Shown here one piece after another: positions 18,641 to 28,508 of a stretch of DNA of 64,000 nt. Position numbers and translations under genes: made by a program. Where the stretch lies: assembly GCF_011684115.1 (NCBI RefSeq), contig NZ_JAADJV010000001.1, positions 310,001-374,000 on the forward strand, read 5' to 3'. Below the pieces are notes generated by a model. That model was given only the letters and a program-made list of their open reading frames with translations, was not told where the DNA came from and made no database searches. Numbering within the stretch: the stretch's first letter is position 1; each line of letters begins with the position of its first letter. The DNA is from Rahnella aceris (GTDB lineage: Bacteria; Pseudomonadota; Gammaproteobacteria; Enterobacterales; Enterobacteriaceae).

Positions 18641-18670
18641 GAAAGGCACAGCTTCTGCTGTGCCTTTCTC
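18641..18670. terminator. Bidirectional terminator between sixA and smrB
   Basis: GAAAGGCACAGC (18641-18652), loop TTCT, GCTGTGCCTTTC (18657-18668): a second perfect 12-bp stem, only 3 bases after the first. Placed between convergent stops. Confidence 0.75.
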
Positions 18671-18699
18671 GTTTCTGGATATCGGTGTTGAGTTCGCGG

Positions 18700-19239
18700 T
18701 CAGCTGATTTTGTCGTCCAGCTCCACCAGCACCAGCAAAGCGGCGTTGCCGCCGAACTCTTTTGGGGCCTGATGGAAGGCTTCGACATCAGGATGCTGTG
18801 CCAGCCACAGCGGAGTTTGCTGCTTGAGAATATGTTTGCCGTGACCGTGCATTACGCAGGCGCAATGCACATGCTCGCGGCGGCAGGCGGCGATCAGCGC
18901 GCCCAGTTCCTGCTTAGCTTCTTTCTGTGTTAAACCATGTAAATCCAGAAACAGTTCGGGCGAATAATCCCCGCGGCGCAATTTTTTCAATTCGAAATGA
19001 CTGACGTCAGGCCGGATATGGCGAACCGGGCCTTCTTCCTGCAACATCGGCTGGAATTCATCGGAAAAATAATAACTCGCGTCCACCTGTTCCTGAATCA
19101 GCTTTTTAGGCGACAGTTCTGATACCTTTTTCCGTAGCGGGCGGTGAGTAATCGTATCGTTTTTCAGGCGCTTGATGCCCGGAACAGCCTCGCGGAATAA
19201 CGCCGCTTCCTCGGGGCTGAGCAGGTGTTTTTTCTTCAT
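18700..19239 (-). CDS. smrB: SmrB, ribosome-collision endonuclease (Smr domain)
   Basis: 179 residues from the ATG at 19239 ([15 protein letters not shown]), which aligns with the E. coli start; a TTG 8 codons upstream (19263) is an alternative, and neither has a strong Shine-Dalgarno. The C-terminal Smr domain shows [19 protein letters not shown] and [15 protein letters not shown]. SmrB binds the interface of collided ribosomes and cuts the mRNA between them, starting rescue by tmRNA. Near-identical to E. coli in the domain. Confidence 0.93.
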   Translation of the reverse strand: MKKKHLLSPEEAALFREAVPGIKRLKNDTITHRPLRKKVSELSPKKLIQEQVDASYYFSDEFQPMLQEEGPVRHIRPDVSHFELKKLRRGDYSPELFLDLHGLTQKEAKQELGALIAACRREHVHCACVMHGHGKHILKQQTPLWLAQHPDVEAFHQAPKEFGGNAALLVLVELDDKIS

Positions 19240-19442
19240 TTTTTTATCGTCATTTTCGTTCAATACAGACAGTGTACCTTCCGTCCCCCTGCGGTTTAAA
19301 GAAAACTCAGGGTTAAATTCTTCGAGACATCGCGCAAGTGCGTTGACTAGCTGCTGATTTGTGGCAGGCTTCGTGGCAAACTATGCGGCAAATAATGGGT
19401 TAAACGTCTGTTAAAAACCCGTGCACTGCCTGGAGAATAAAA

Positions 19443-20375
19443 TTGGACAAAATTTTCGTCGACGAAGCTGTCAGTGAACTGCATACCATTCAGGATATGC
19501 TGCGCTGGACCGTCAGCCGCCTGAACGCGGCCAATGTCTATTACGGTCACGGCACCGATAATCCGTGGGACGAAGCAGTGCAACTGGTCTTGCCAAGCGT
19601 GTTTTTGCCGCTGGACATTCCTGAAGATATGCACACCGCGCGCCTGACATCCAGTGAGCGCCACCGCATTGTTGAACGAGTCATCCGCCGCGTTAATGAG
19701 CGTGTTCCGGTTGCCTATCTGACTAACAAAGCCTGGTTCTGTGACATGGAATTCTATGTCGATGAACGCGTACTGGTGCCCCGTTCGCCAATTGGTGAGC
19801 TGATCAGCAACCGTTTTTCCGGCATTCTTAGCGAACAGCCCCAACACATTCTGGATATGTGTACCGGCAGCGGCTGCATTGCCATTGCCTGCGCTTACGC
19901 GTTCCCTGAAACCGAAGTCGATGCCGTCGACATTTCTGCCGACGCGCTGGCCGTGGCGGAGCGCAATATCGACACGCACGGTATCGAGAACTGGGTCACG
20001 CCAATCCGCTCTGACCTGTTCCGCGAATTGCCGCCGCTGCAATACGACCTGATTGTCACCAATCCGCCGTATGTGGACGAAGAAGACATGTCAGATTTGC
20101 CGCAGGAATACCGCCACGAGCCGGTTCTGGGTCTGGCTTCCGGCAGCGACGGTCTGAAACTGACCCGCCGCATTCTGGCCTGCGCGCCGGATTACCTGAC
20201 CGATAACGGCGTACTGATTTGCGAAGTGGGTAACAGCATGGTGCATCTGATGGAACAGTATCCTCAGATCCCGTTCACCTGGCTGGAATTTGAAAACGGC
20301 GGCGACGGTGTCTTTATGCTGACTAAACAGCAGCTCGTCGATTGTGCCGAAGAGTTCCGCGCATACCGCGACTGA
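19443..20375 (+). CDS. prmB: PrmB, ribosomal protein uL3 N5-glutamine methyltransferase
   Basis: 310 residues, the E. coli length. The start is TTG, supported by GGAG at about 19433-19436 and by alignment of [20 protein letters not shown] with E. coli. SAM-binding motif [10 protein letters not shown] at 138-147 and the glutamine-methylase signature NPPY at 207-210. It methylates a glutamine of ribosomal protein L3. Divergent from smrB, followed by aroC after 82 bp. Confidence 0.95.
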   Translation: MDKIFVDEAVSELHTIQDMLRWTVSRLNAANVYYGHGTDNPWDEAVQLVLPSVFLPLDIPEDMHTARLTSSERHRIVERVIRRVNERVPVAYLTNKAWFCDMEFYVDERVLVPRSPIGELISNRFSGILSEQPQHILDMCTGSGCIAIACAYAFPETEVDAVDISADALAVAERNIDTHGIENWVTPIRSDLFRELPPLQYDLIVTNPPYVDEEDMSDLPQEYRHEPVLGLASGSDGLKLTRRILACAPDYLTDNGVLICEVGNSMVHLMEQYPQIPFTWLEFENGGDGVFMLTKQQLVDCAEEFRAYRD

Positions 20376-20457
20376 TATACCCGTCATCGATGACAATCAT
20401 GACCGGTGTTGTGCCGGTCATTCAGAAAACAATCAACATAATGGTTAAGGAGCCGTG

Positions 20458-21543
20458 ATGGCAGGGAACAGTATTGGGCAGTTTTTCCGCGTCACTACTT
20501 TTGGCGAATCCCACGGTGTGGCACTGGGCTGTATTATTGACGGCGTGCCGCCGGGCATTTCGCTGACCGAAGCAGACCTGCAACACGATCTCGACCGTCG
20601 TCGTCCGGGCACCTCGCGTTACACCACGCAGCGCCGCGAAGCCGACGAAGTGAAAATTCTTTCTGGCGTGTTTGAAGGCGTGACCACCGGCACCAGCATC
20701 GGTCTGATTATCCAGAATACCGATCAGCGTTCGCAGGATTACAGCGCGATCAAAGACGTGTTCCGTCCGGGACATGCCGATTACACCTACGAGCAAAAAT
20801 ACGGCGTGCGCGATTACCGTGGCGGCGGTCGTTCGTCTGCCCGTGAAACCGCGATGCGCGTGGCCGCAGGTGCGGTTGCCAAGAAATATCTGCTGGAAAA
20901 ATTCGGCGTTAAAGTGCGCGGGTATATGTCGCAAATGGGCGATATCACCTGCGAACTGAAAGACTGGGATCTGGTGGAAACCAACCCGTTCTTCTGCCCG
21001 GATGAAAGCAAGCTGGAAGCGCTGGATGAACTGATGCGTGCGCTGAAAAAGGAAGGCGATTCGATTGGTGCCAAAATCACCGTCGTGGCGGATCACGTGC
21101 CGGTCGGTCTTGGTGAACCGGTGTTTGACCGTCTGGATGCCGATCTGGCGCACGCGCTGATGAGCATTAATGCGGTGAAAGGCGTTGAAATTGGTGACGG
21201 TTTTGCGGTTGTCGCAAAACGCGGCAGCGAAAATCGTGACGAAATCACACCGAAGGGTTTCGAAAGCAACCACGCTGGCGGCATTCTTGGCGGGATCAGC
21301 AGCGGCCAGCCGGTCGTAGCGCATCTGGCGCTGAAACCGACTTCCAGCATTACCGTTCCCGGCCGTACGATTAACCGCGAAGGCGAGCAGGTCGAGATGA
21401 TTACCAAAGGTCGCCATGACCCGTGTGTCGGTATCCGCGCTGTGCCGATTGCCGAAGCAATGATGGCGATTGTGCTGATGGATCATTTACTGCGTCAGCG
21501 TGCTCAGAACGGCGACGTCCACTCCACAGTGCCACGCTGGTAA
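20458..21543 (+). CDS. aroC: AroC, chorismate synthase
   Basis: 361 residues, the E. coli length, from the ATG at 20458 with TAAGGAG 5 bases upstream; an adjacent GTG at 20455 is less well placed. Contains the family signatures [37 protein letters not shown] and [19 protein letters not shown]. It converts EPSP to chorismate using reduced FMN, the last step of the shikimate pathway. A hairpin GACCGG/CCGGTC (20401-20419) without T-tract lies in the prmB-aroC gap. Confidence 0.97.
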   Translation: MAGNSIGQFFRVTTFGESHGVALGCIIDGVPPGISLTEADLQHDLDRRRPGTSRYTTQRREADEVKILSGVFEGVTTGTSIGLIIQNTDQRSQDYSAIKDVFRPGHADYTYEQKYGVRDYRGGGRSSARETAMRVAAGAVAKKYLLEKFGVKVRGYMSQMGDITCELKDWDLVETNPFFCPDESKLEALDELMRALKKEGDSIGAKITVVADHVPVGLGEPVFDRLDADLAHALMSINAVKGVEIGDGFAVVAKRGSENRDEITPKGFESNHAGGILGGISSGQPVVAHLALKPTSSITVPGRTINREGEQVEMITKGRHDPCVGIRAVPIAEAMMAIVLMDHLLRQRAQNGDVHSTVPRW

Positions 21544-21551
21544 TTTATCTG

Positions 21552-22403
21552 ATGAATCCTTTACGCACGCTACCTGCGTTTCGTGCTGTTTGCGTCAGTT
21601 TTCTGGCGCTTGCACTTTGCGCACCTGCCATAGCCGTAACGCCGTGGCAGAAAATCACCCAGCCCATTTCCGGCACGCCGCAAGCGATTGGCAGTTATGC
21701 CAATGGTTGTCAGGTTGGCGCACAGCCGCTGCCGCTGAACTCTCCGGCCTATCAGGTAATGCGTACCGATCAGCGTCGCTATTTCGGCCAGCCGGATTTA
21801 CTGGCGTTCATCACCCGTCTGGGCACACAGGCTCAGCAAAAAGGGCTGGGCACCATGCTGGTCGGGGATATGGCGATGCCGGCTGGCGGGCGCTTTAGCA
21901 GTGGTCACGCCAGTCATCAGTCCGGGCTGGATGTGGACATCTGGCTGCAACTGCCGCGTCAGCGCTGGAGCGAACAGATGTTGCTCAAGCCGCAGCCTAT
22001 CGATCTGGTCAGCGCCAACGGTAAATCCATTGTGCCAGCTCAGTGGCAGCCACGGATCGAAACGCTGATAAAAATGGCAGCGCAAGATAAAGACGTGGTA
22101 CGGATCTTCGTCAATCCGGCCATCAAACAACAGCTTTGTCTGGATGCCGGAACGGATCGTGAATGGCTGCATAAGGTGCGTCCGTGGTTTGGTCATCGCG
22201 CGCACATGCACGTTCGTCTGCGTTGTCCGGTCGGTAACCTCGAATGTGAAAATCAGGCACCGCCGCCTCCGGGTGATGGCTGTGGCGCTGAGCTGCAAAG
22301 CTGGTTCCTGCCACCCAAGCCGGGCAGCGGAATCCCTGTGAAAAAAGAGCCGCCTCCGTTGCCGCCTTCGTGTCAGGCGCTGCTGGATAAACACGTTCTT
22401 TAA
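21552..22403 (+). CDS. mepA: MepA, penicillin-insensitive murein endopeptidase
   Basis: 283 residues from the ATG at 21552, 8 bp after aroC; a Shine-Dalgarno is not obvious, suggesting coupling to aroC. Signal peptide ends near APAIA-VTPW. Zinc ligands of the LAS-type M74 peptidase are present: [14 protein letters not shown] at about 117-130 (His119, His122, Asp129) and HRAHMHVRL further on. It cuts D-Ala-meso-DAP crosslinks in the periplasm. The Pro-rich C-terminus with paired cysteines matches E. coli MepA (274). Confidence 0.95.
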   Translation: MNPLRTLPAFRAVCVSFLALALCAPAIAVTPWQKITQPISGTPQAIGSYANGCQVGAQPLPLNSPAYQVMRTDQRRYFGQPDLLAFITRLGTQAQQKGLGTMLVGDMAMPAGGRFSSGHASHQSGLDVDIWLQLPRQRWSEQMLLKPQPIDLVSANGKSIVPAQWQPRIETLIKMAAQDKDVVRIFVNPAIKQQLCLDAGTDREWLHKVRPWFGHRAHMHVRLRCPVGNLECENQAPPPPGDGCGAELQSWFLPPKPGSGIPVKKEPPPLPPSCQALLDKHVL

Positions 22404-22448
22404 TACGTTTTACTCACCCTTCGCCACGCATAGCGAGCTGACAGAAAA

Positions 22449-23249
22449 ATGGACTGGTTGATTGTTGCCCCGTGGGTTTTGGTTGTTTTATTTTTCGTTG
22501 CACTGTTTGCCGGTTTCATTGATTCCATTGCAGGTGGCGGCGGGCTGATCAGCCTGCCAGCGCTGCTGGCGGCAGGTGTGTCACCGGCGCAGGCCATTGC
22601 CACCAATAAGCTGTCATCGATCGGCGGATCTTTCTCTGCCAGTCTTTACTTTGTGCGGCGTGGCGTGGTGGATCTCAACGATCAGAAGCTGAACATTGCC
22701 TGTACGTTTACCGGTTCGGTGATCGGCGCGATCCTTATCCAGCATCTGCGCGCCGACATATTGCGTCAGGTTTTACCGCTGCTGATCATCTGCATCGGTT
22801 TGTATTTTTTACTGACGCCGCGTCTGGGCGAAAGTGACCGGGCAAGGCGCTTAAATGCTCTGCCGTATGCGCTGGTAGGCGGCGGTTGCGTGGGTTTCTA
22901 CGACGGCTTTTTCGGCCCCGGCGCAGGGTCTTTCTACGCACTGGCTTTTGTGACGTTATGCGGGTTTAATCTGGCAAAAGCCACGGCACATGCGAAAGTC
23001 CTGAATTTCACCTCAAACCTGGGCGGGCTGATCTTCTTTATACTGGGCGGCAAAGTGATCTGGGTGCTGGGATTTGTCATGGCCGCCGGACAGTTTATCG
23101 GCGCACGACTGGGCGCACGTATGGTGCTCAGTAAGGGGCAGAAGATGATCCGCCCGATGGTGGTTATCGTTTCCGTGGTGATGAGCTGCAAGCTGATTTA
23201 CGACAATCATGGTGCTGAAATTCATCAGTGGTTAAGCCTGCATTTATAA
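22449..23249 (+). CDS. yfcA: YfcA, TSUP-family membrane permease
   Basis: 266 residues, about eight hydrophobic segments. The two TauE/SafE (TSUP) half-repeats are visible: GFIDSIAGGGGLISLPALLAAG with ATNKLSSIGGSF, and GFYDGFFGPGAGSFY with THAKVLNFTSNLGGL-type sequence. The family exports or imports sulfur-containing organic anions; the YfcA substrate is not known. It follows mepA by 45 bp and is probably in the prmB-aroC-mepA-yfcA transcription unit, as in E. coli. Confidence 0.92.
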   Translation: MDWLIVAPWVLVVLFFVALFAGFIDSIAGGGGLISLPALLAAGVSPAQAIATNKLSSIGGSFSASLYFVRRGVVDLNDQKLNIACTFTGSVIGAILIQHLRADILRQVLPLLIICIGLYFLLTPRLGESDRARRLNALPYALVGGGCVGFYDGFFGPGAGSFYALAFVTLCGFNLAKATAHAKVLNFTSNLGGLIFFILGGKVIWVLGFVMAAGQFIGARLGARMVLSKGQKMIRPMVVIVSVVMSCKLIYDNHGAEIHQWLSLHL

Positions 23250-23351
23250 TGTCCGGAGCAGCAGAATGCTTGCCTGAAGTCATGAAAACACGCGTTTAAA
23301 CAGGGGTATATTGTCGCCCCTGATCTTACTTTAACGAGTTTCACTGCAATT

Positions 23352-23909
23352 ATGTCTGATTCGACTGCAACACATAACTATCATCAACTGATCGACATTT
23401 TTGATTCCTGCTTTTTTGAGGAATTCAACGTTCGCTTAGTGAAAGGCGACGACGAACCGATCTATCTGCCTGCTGATGAACAAGAACCGTTTAACCGTAT
23501 TGTGTTCGCACACGGTTATTACGCCAGCGGCATGCATGAAATTTCCCACTGGTGCGTGGCCGGTGCTGAGCGCCGTAAACTGGTTGATTTCGGCTACTGG
23601 TATTGCCCGGATGGTCGCGATGCGCAAACACAAAGTGAATTCGAGAAAGTGGAAGTCAAACCACAATCTTACGAATGGTTGTTCTGTGCGGCGGCAGGTT
23701 TTCGTTTCAACGTTAGCTGTGACAATCTCAGCGGCGATTGCGAGCCGGACCGCGTGGGTTTCCAGAACAAAGTACGCGAAGAAGTGCTGCGTATGCTGGA
23801 GCAGGGTATCCCTGAAAGACCGGCGCGCTTTATTAAAGCGTTACAATCGTTTTACAATACGGCCCCGTTGACGCCTGCAGATTTCCCTGCATTGCAGCCG
23901 ATCGAATAA
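23352..23909 (+). CDS. epmC: EpmC (YfcM), elongation factor P hydroxylase
   Basis: 185 residues (E. coli 182). Carries the metal-binding motif HEISHWCVAGAERR at about 57-70 and the conserved YWYCPDGRDAQTQSEFE. EpmC hydroxylates the beta-lysylated lysine of EF-P, the last step after EpmB and EpmA; those two genes and efp are elsewhere. Followed after 24 bp by yfcL, likely one operon. Confidence 0.94.
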   Translation: MSDSTATHNYHQLIDIFDSCFFEEFNVRLVKGDDEPIYLPADEQEPFNRIVFAHGYYASGMHEISHWCVAGAERRKLVDFGYWYCPDGRDAQTQSEFEKVEVKPQSYEWLFCAAAGFRFNVSCDNLSGDCEPDRVGFQNKVREEVLRMLEQGIPERPARFIKALQSFYNTAPLTPADFPALQPIE

Positions 23910-23933
23910 GAACTGAACACGAGAGGAAGAGTA

Positions 23934-24212
23934 ATGATCGCAGAATTTGAAACGCGGATTTTAACGCTAATCGACGATATGGTCGAAAGCGCCAGCGACG
24001 ATGAGTTATTTGCCAGTGGCTATCTGCGAGGCCACCTGACCGTCGCGGTGGCGGAAGCGGAAGAGAACGGTGAACACACCGCCGAAGCGTTGAAACTCCG
24101 TGTTCAGGACGGTCTGGACAAGGCCATCAAAGCCGGTGAACTTTCGCCGCGCGATCAGCTTCTGGTGCAGGGGATGTGGGAAAATCTGTATCAGGCATCT
24201 CTCCCTCAGTAA
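23934..24212 (+). CDS. yfcL: YfcL family protein
   Basis: 92 residues, acidic and predicted helical ([20 protein letters not shown]). GAGAGGAAGAG lies upstream of the ATG. It keeps the epmC-yfcL order known in E. coli; function is unknown, though the constant linkage to epmC hints at a role near EF-P modification or translation. Ends at a strong terminator shared with mnmC. Confidence 0.88.
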   Translation: MIAEFETRILTLIDDMVESASDDELFASGYLRGHLTVAVAEAEENGEHTAEALKLRVQDGLDKAIKAGELSPRDQLLVQGMWENLYQASLPQ

Positions 24213-24224
24213 TCTCTTTTCAGT

Positions 24225-24267
24225 AAAAAAAAGCGCAGCGACGGATTAACCGGCTGCGCTTTTTTAT
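24225..24267. terminator. Bidirectional terminator between yfcL and mnmC
   Basis: AAGCGCAGC (24231-24239) and GCTGCGCTT (24253-24261) with A-run before and T-run after (to 24266), between convergent stops. Confidence 0.88.
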
Positions 24268-24285
24268 TGCCTGAGAAGGGGCTGG

Positions 24286-26316
24286 TTAATGCGATTCGAC
24301 CGGGCGGCCTTTCAGCAGTTTTCTGACCCACATCCGGTTCGGGTTCAGTGCTGCCAGCGTGTCACTGTCGAGCGGCAGCGGTTCACCGGCAATCTGCGCC
24401 GCCAGAATTTCCGCCCCCAGCGGCGCGGAACTCAGACCGCGTGAGCCGAGCGCGCCAAACAGAAACAGATTTTCATACACCGGCGCTTCTGCAACCGGGC
24501 GATGACGCTGAATATCCAGATCCAGTTTTTTATAGCTTTCCAGCAATGCGTCGTAATCTGACACCGAGCCGATCATCGGCAGATGATCCCGTGTCGCGCA
24601 ACGCACGCCGTTTCGCGCTTCGCCTTCACTCACATCCACGTCATGCGGCCATTGCTGATCCGGCAAACAGCTGAGTAAACGCTGGCGGTTTTCCTGCTGA
24701 TCGTCTTCACGGTAATCCGTGCATTTGTCGGCGCGGTGATAGCTTGCGCCAATACAATGATGCTGATTCTGCGGGCTGACCGGCGTCATATAGCCGTCGT
24801 AACACAGTACCTGTTTAAGCTTGCTCAGCGCCGGTGTGGTCGGAATATGCGAAACCTGACCGCTGACCGCGTAAACCGGCAGTTTTTCGGTCTGGCTGAA
24901 ATCTGTAATGTCCGCACCGTTCGCCAGGACTACCGCCTGATGACGGGCAACATGGCCATCGGCAAAGGTCAGCGCCCACTGCGAATCTGCGTCAAAATTT
25001 AATGCGGTCGCGCGCTGGCGATAATGCACCGTTAAGCCCTGCGTTTCGGCCAGCGCAATCAGCGAAGCCGTCAGTTCTGCCGGACACAGCCACGCGCCGA
25101 GCGGATACGTCACGCCGCCGCTGCCGCATGGCAATCCGCACAACGCTTCCACATCTTCTTCACTCAGCCCTTTCGCCAGTGCTTCCGGCCAGCCGCCTGT
25201 GAGAATGCCGTCAATTTTGCCCTGACTTTTTTCGTCATAACCCAGTTGCGTGACGCCACTCCAGCCGTGATCGAAAGGCACATCCCGCTTTTCAAGCTGC
25301 GCATACTGGCGGCGGGCGAAGGTGAAGGCATGCGCAAAGAAGTTTTCCAGTGTGTCGCCGCGGCCATTGAGCAACGGATAAACCGCGCCCTGGCGGTTAC
25401 CTGAAGCGCCGAGCGCCGGTTTTTCATCGGCGCAATACAGCGTGACCGCAAAGCCACGGCGAAGTAACGCCAGCGACAATACGGCGCTGGCGACGCCGCC
25501 GCCGAGAAGGGCGAATTCAGTGGCATTTTTCGCCGCCGGGCGCACATACCACGGTGCGGGATGAGGTACATCAATTTTTGCCGGCAGCACACCGGCTAAC
25601 ATATGCCGCTTTTCGCCGAATCCCGGCACCTTGCTGATGTCAAAACCTGCGTCCTGCAATCCGCGGCGGACAAAACCGGCCACGGTGAAAGTGGCGAATG
25701 TACCCTGCGGGCGGGTCATTTTCGCCATAGAACGGAATAACGCCTCCGTCCACATGTCCGGGTTTTTGGAAGGTGCAAATCCGTCGAGAAACCAGGCGTC
25801 GACCTGCTGATTCATACTGGTGTCACATGCCGGAAGCAGGGTAGTCACATCGCCGAACCACAGATCAAGCGTGATGCGCCCGTCCGCCAGCAGCAGCCGG
25901 TGACAGCCGGAAAAGGGCATCGGCCATTGTTCGCAAAGCTGCGCGGAATACGCGGCGAGTTCGGGCCATTGTGTGTGCGCTGTCGCCAGATCATGGGCAG
26001 ACAGCGGGAATTTCTCGTAGCTGATGAAATGCAGGCGTTGCAGCACAGCGTCGGCGTGCGCCTCGCGGAACGCATCGAAGGCTTGCCACAGCGACAGAAA
26101 GTTCAGTCCGGTGCCAAAACCGGTCTCGGCGATGATGCACAACTGGCGGGGGTGAGCGGCAAAACGCGCCGGAAAATGATTGCCATTGAGAAAAACATGA
26201 CGCGTTTCCAGCAGGCCGTTCTGATTGGAAAAATAGACGTCATCAAAATGTCGGGAAACAGGTGTACCCTGTTCGTTCCAGCTTAATTCAGCGGGTGTGA
26301 TCGGGTTATGGCTCAC
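24286..26316 (-). CDS. mnmC: MnmC, bifunctional tRNA mnm5s2U biosynthesis protein
   Basis: 676 residues from a GTG at 26316 ([20 protein letters not shown]), which aligns with the E. coli start (668 residues); the open frame runs 23 codons further. The N-terminal methyltransferase domain (to about 250) has [17 protein letters not shown] and [17 protein letters not shown]; the C-terminal FAD oxidoreductase domain begins with [19 protein letters not shown] and ends in [17 protein letters not shown]. It removes the carboxymethyl of cmnm5U34 and then methylates nm5U in tRNA wobble positions. Divergent from fabB, as in E. coli. Confidence 0.95.
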   Translation of the reverse strand: MSHNPITPAELSWNEQGTPVSRHFDDVYFSNQNGLLETRHVFLNGNHFPARFAAHPRQLCIIAETGFGTGLNFLSLWQAFDAFREAHADAVLQRLHFISYEKFPLSAHDLATAHTQWPELAAYSAQLCEQWPMPFSGCHRLLLADGRITLDLWFGDVTTLLPACDTSMNQQVDAWFLDGFAPSKNPDMWTEALFRSMAKMTRPQGTFATFTVAGFVRRGLQDAGFDISKVPGFGEKRHMLAGVLPAKIDVPHPAPWYVRPAAKNATEFALLGGGVASAVLSLALLRRGFAVTLYCADEKPALGASGNRQGAVYPLLNGRGDTLENFFAHAFTFARRQYAQLEKRDVPFDHGWSGVTQLGYDEKSQGKIDGILTGGWPEALAKGLSEEDVEALCGLPCGSGGVTYPLGAWLCPAELTASLIALAETQGLTVHYRQRATALNFDADSQWALTFADGHVARHQAVVLANGADITDFSQTEKLPVYAVSGQVSHIPTTPALSKLKQVLCYDGYMTPVSPQNQHHCIGASYHRADKCTDYREDDQQENRQRLLSCLPDQQWPHDVDVSEGEARNGVRCATRDHLPMIGSVSDYDALLESYKKLDLDIQRHRPVAEAPVYENLFLFGALGSRGLSSAPLGAEILAAQIAGEPLPLDSDTLAALNPNRMWVRKLLKGRPVESH

Positions 26317-26401
26317 GTGAAACTCTCTCAGTTCAAGGCGATGCCGGAGTTTAACGCTGCGTTTGCACCCGCGCAAATTTACCACGATTTACACAAGGAA
26401 T

Positions 26402-26442
26402 TGCTGATCGGACTTGTTCGGCGTACAACTGTACGCTAGAGT
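26402..26442 (+). promoter_or_regulatory. fabB promoter with FadR and FabR type sites
   Basis: TTGTTC (26414-26419), 17-base spacer, TAGAGT (26437-26442). GCTGATCGGACTTGTT (26403-26418) fits the FadR consensus and is centred near -39, where FadR activates fabB in E. coli. GCGTACAACTGTACGC (26421-26436), a perfect 7-bp inverted repeat with 2-base centre, fills the spacer and fits the FabR repressor site. The whole layout copies the E. coli fabB control region. Confidence 0.8.
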
Positions 26443-26485
26443 GCGTGACGAAATCCCAAATGGTGAATAGTACAAGAGGTATTAA

Positions 26486-27706
26486 ATGAAACGTGCAGTG
26501 ATTACTGGCCTGGGTATCATCTCGAGCATCGGTAACAACAAGCAGGAAGTTCTTGCATCTCTGCAGGAAGGTCGCTCTGGGATCACCTTCTCGCAAGAGC
26601 TGAAAGATGCCGGGATGCGTAGTCACGTCTGGGGTGATGTCAAATTAGACACCGCAGGCCTCATCGATCGTAAGATTGTGCGTTTCATGAGTGATGCCTC
26701 GATCTACGCTTACCTTTCCATGCAACAGGCGATTGAAGACTCTGGTCTGACCCCTGAAATGGTTTCCAACGAACGTACCGGCCTGATTGCAGGTTCCGGC
26801 GGCGGTTCTCCGCGCAATCAGGTTGCGGGCTCCGACGGTATGCGTGCCAAAGGCCTGCGCGGCGTTGGCCCTTACATGGTGACCAAAGCGATGGCTTCCG
26901 GCGTGTCAGCCTGCCTTGCGACCCCATTCAAAATTCGTGGTGTTAACTATTCCATCAGTTCTGCCTGTGCCACCTCTGCACACTGCATCGGTAACGCGGT
27001 AGAAATGATTCAGCTGGGCAAACAGGACGTGGTGTTTGCCGGTGGCGGTGAAGAGCTGTGCTGGGAAATGGCGTGCGAATTCGACGCGATGGGCGCACTG
27101 TCCACCAGCTACAACGAAACTCCAGACAAAGCTTCCCGTACCTACGACAAAGCGCGTGACGGTTTCGTTATCGCAGGCGGCGGCGGTATGGTTGTTGTCG
27201 AAGAGCTGGAACACGCTCTGGCACGTGGCGCACACATTTACGCAGAAATCGTTGGCTACGGCGCAACGTCTGACGGTGCAGATATGGTGGCTCCATCTGG
27301 TGAAGGCGCAGTGCGTTGCATGAAAATGGCAATGAACGGCGTGGATACCCCAATCGACTACGTGAACGTGCACGGGACTTCTACCCCGGTCGGCGACGTG
27401 AAAGAACTGGGCGCTATCCGTGAAGTGTTCGGCGATAAAACCCCGGCACTGTCTTCTACCAAAGCCATGACCGGTCACTCGCTGGGTGCCGCAGGCGTTC
27501 AGGAAGCGATCTATACCTTGCTGATGGCTGAATACGGCTTCATCGCGCCAAGCATCAACATCGAGAATCTCGATGAGCAGGCCGAAGGCATGGACATCAT
27601 CACTAAACCCACTCAGCGCGAGCTGACGACTGTGATGTCCAACAGCTTCGGCTTCGGTGGCACCAATGCCACGCTGGTCATGCGTAAGCTGAAAAACGAC
27701 AAATAA
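26486..27706 (+). CDS. fabB: FabB, 3-oxoacyl-[ACP] synthase I
   Basis: 406 residues, the E. coli length. Thiolase-fold condensing enzyme with active-site Cys161 in [12 protein letters not shown] and catalytic histidines in [12 protein letters not shown] and [11 protein letters not shown], and the C-terminal [14 protein letters not shown]. It elongates acyl-ACP and is required for unsaturated fatty acid synthesis. Codon use is highly biased, as expected for an abundant protein. Divergent from mnmC and followed by a terminator. Confidence 0.97.
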   Translation: MKRAVITGLGIISSIGNNKQEVLASLQEGRSGITFSQELKDAGMRSHVWGDVKLDTAGLIDRKIVRFMSDASIYAYLSMQQAIEDSGLTPEMVSNERTGLIAGSGGGSPRNQVAGSDGMRAKGLRGVGPYMVTKAMASGVSACLATPFKIRGVNYSISSACATSAHCIGNAVEMIQLGKQDVVFAGGGEELCWEMACEFDAMGALSTSYNETPDKASRTYDKARDGFVIAGGGGMVVVEELEHALARGAHIYAEIVGYGATSDGADMVAPSGEGAVRCMKMAMNGVDTPIDYVNVHGTSTPVGDVKELGAIREVFGDKTPALSSTKAMTGHSLGAAGVQEAIYTLLMAEYGFIAPSINIENLDEQAEGMDIITKPTQRELTTVMSNSFGFGGTNATLVMRKLKNDK

Positions 27707-27730
27707 TCTGTCGCTAAGTCAGTCAATAAA

Positions 27731-27756
27731 AGCCTGCTTCCGAGCGGGCTTTTTTA
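27731..27756 (+). terminator. fabB terminator
   Basis: AGCCTGCT (27731-27738), loop TCCG, AGCGGGCT (27743-27750; one G-T pair), then TTTTT. Lies 25 bases after the fabB stop. Confidence 0.88.
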
Positions 27757-27760
27757 CATC

Positions 27761-27882
27761 CATCATCCTTCGGGTTGCCTCTGCGTTGGCTTCGTTCATT
27801 CACCTCAGTCACTTACTTTTGTAAGCTCCTGAGGATTCATTCTCTCGCCGCCTTGATGCAACTCGAATGATTTTGGATATGT
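27761..27882. repeat. ERIC element (copy 2)
   Basis: About 122 bp with a central block CACTTACTTTTGTAAGCTCC and flanking TGAGGATTCAT that nearly match the ERIC consensus and its PCR primer sites, plus outer CTGCGTTGGCTTCG and GATGCAACTCGAATGATT. Closer to consensus than copy 1 and in the same orientation. It sits just after the fabB terminator and before the Met-rich gene. Confidence 0.88.
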
Positions 27883-27937
27883 TTATCAATAATTCAGGTA
27901 CAATTTCGCCGCTTCTTATTTTCACCTTGTTGACATA

Positions 27938-28423
27938 ATGCTCTCACTCAGACACATCCATCATCGACATCTGCATGTTCCGGCCTGGCTCGGGATAGTG
28001 GCGATCCTGATGTTGTTTATTGCGCCGGTGATTTCTAAATCGCTGGTGGCTGAGGGTGCGCAGCATATGATGATGTCCGGCATGGTGATGTCCGATATGG
28101 ACATGGATATGCCGGATGCAGATATGGCTGACATGAATATGTCAGGCCATCACGCCTCATCGATGGAACATTGTCAGAAGCAAACCTGTAAATCAGCGCC
28201 GCAGGATGCGGTGAAAGCGATGCTTTCCGGTGAAATGAGCGATGCTGCCTGCGGTTATTGCGTGCTGCTGGTGCATTTACCGATGCTCGATTTACAGGCC
28301 ATGCCGATGCTGTGGTCGCTGGATTTTTCCAGCCGTGCCCCTCCGCGCGCTGTTATACAACGTCTTATCCCTTCTCTGTTTTTCACGGATTCCCAACCCC
28401 GCGCACCGCCTGTTTTTCTGTAA
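27938..28423 (+). CDS. DUF2946-type Met/His/Cys-rich membrane-anchored protein, probable copper-related
   Basis: 161 residues. His-rich start (RHIHHRHLHV), one hydrophobic segment at about 15-32, then a striking Met/Asp/His stretch at 43-78 (MSDMDMDMPDADMADMNM) followed by HCQKQTC and the CGYCVLLVHLP motif at 105-115, and a Pro-rich end. This layout is that of DUF2946 proteins, usually beside copper-uptake or PepSY genes. Met/His clusters and CxxC motifs suggest binding of Cu(I) or a similar soft metal at the outer face of the inner membrane; this is inference. The next gene shares the same Met/His motif. No good Shine-Dalgarno for this ATG. Confidence 0.75.
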   Translation: MLSLRHIHHRHLHVPAWLGIVAILMLFIAPVISKSLVAEGAQHMMMSGMVMSDMDMDMPDADMADMNMSGHHASSMEHCQKQTCKSAPQDAVKAMLSGEMSDAACGYCVLLVHLPMLDLQAMPMLWSLDFSSRAPPRAVIQRLIPSLFFTDSQPRAPPVFL

Positions 28424-28508
28424 CTGCCTCTGAATCAATTTTTTCAAGTTAACTGCGATTGTTATCGCTGTTGACGGCGTGCTATTTGAAATTCAGGAAA
28501 TCAGATTT

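Noticed and set aside
20400..20420. GACCGG/CCGGTC hairpin as prmB terminator
   Set aside because: Only 6-7 bp and no T-run; prmB and aroC are likely co-transcribed.
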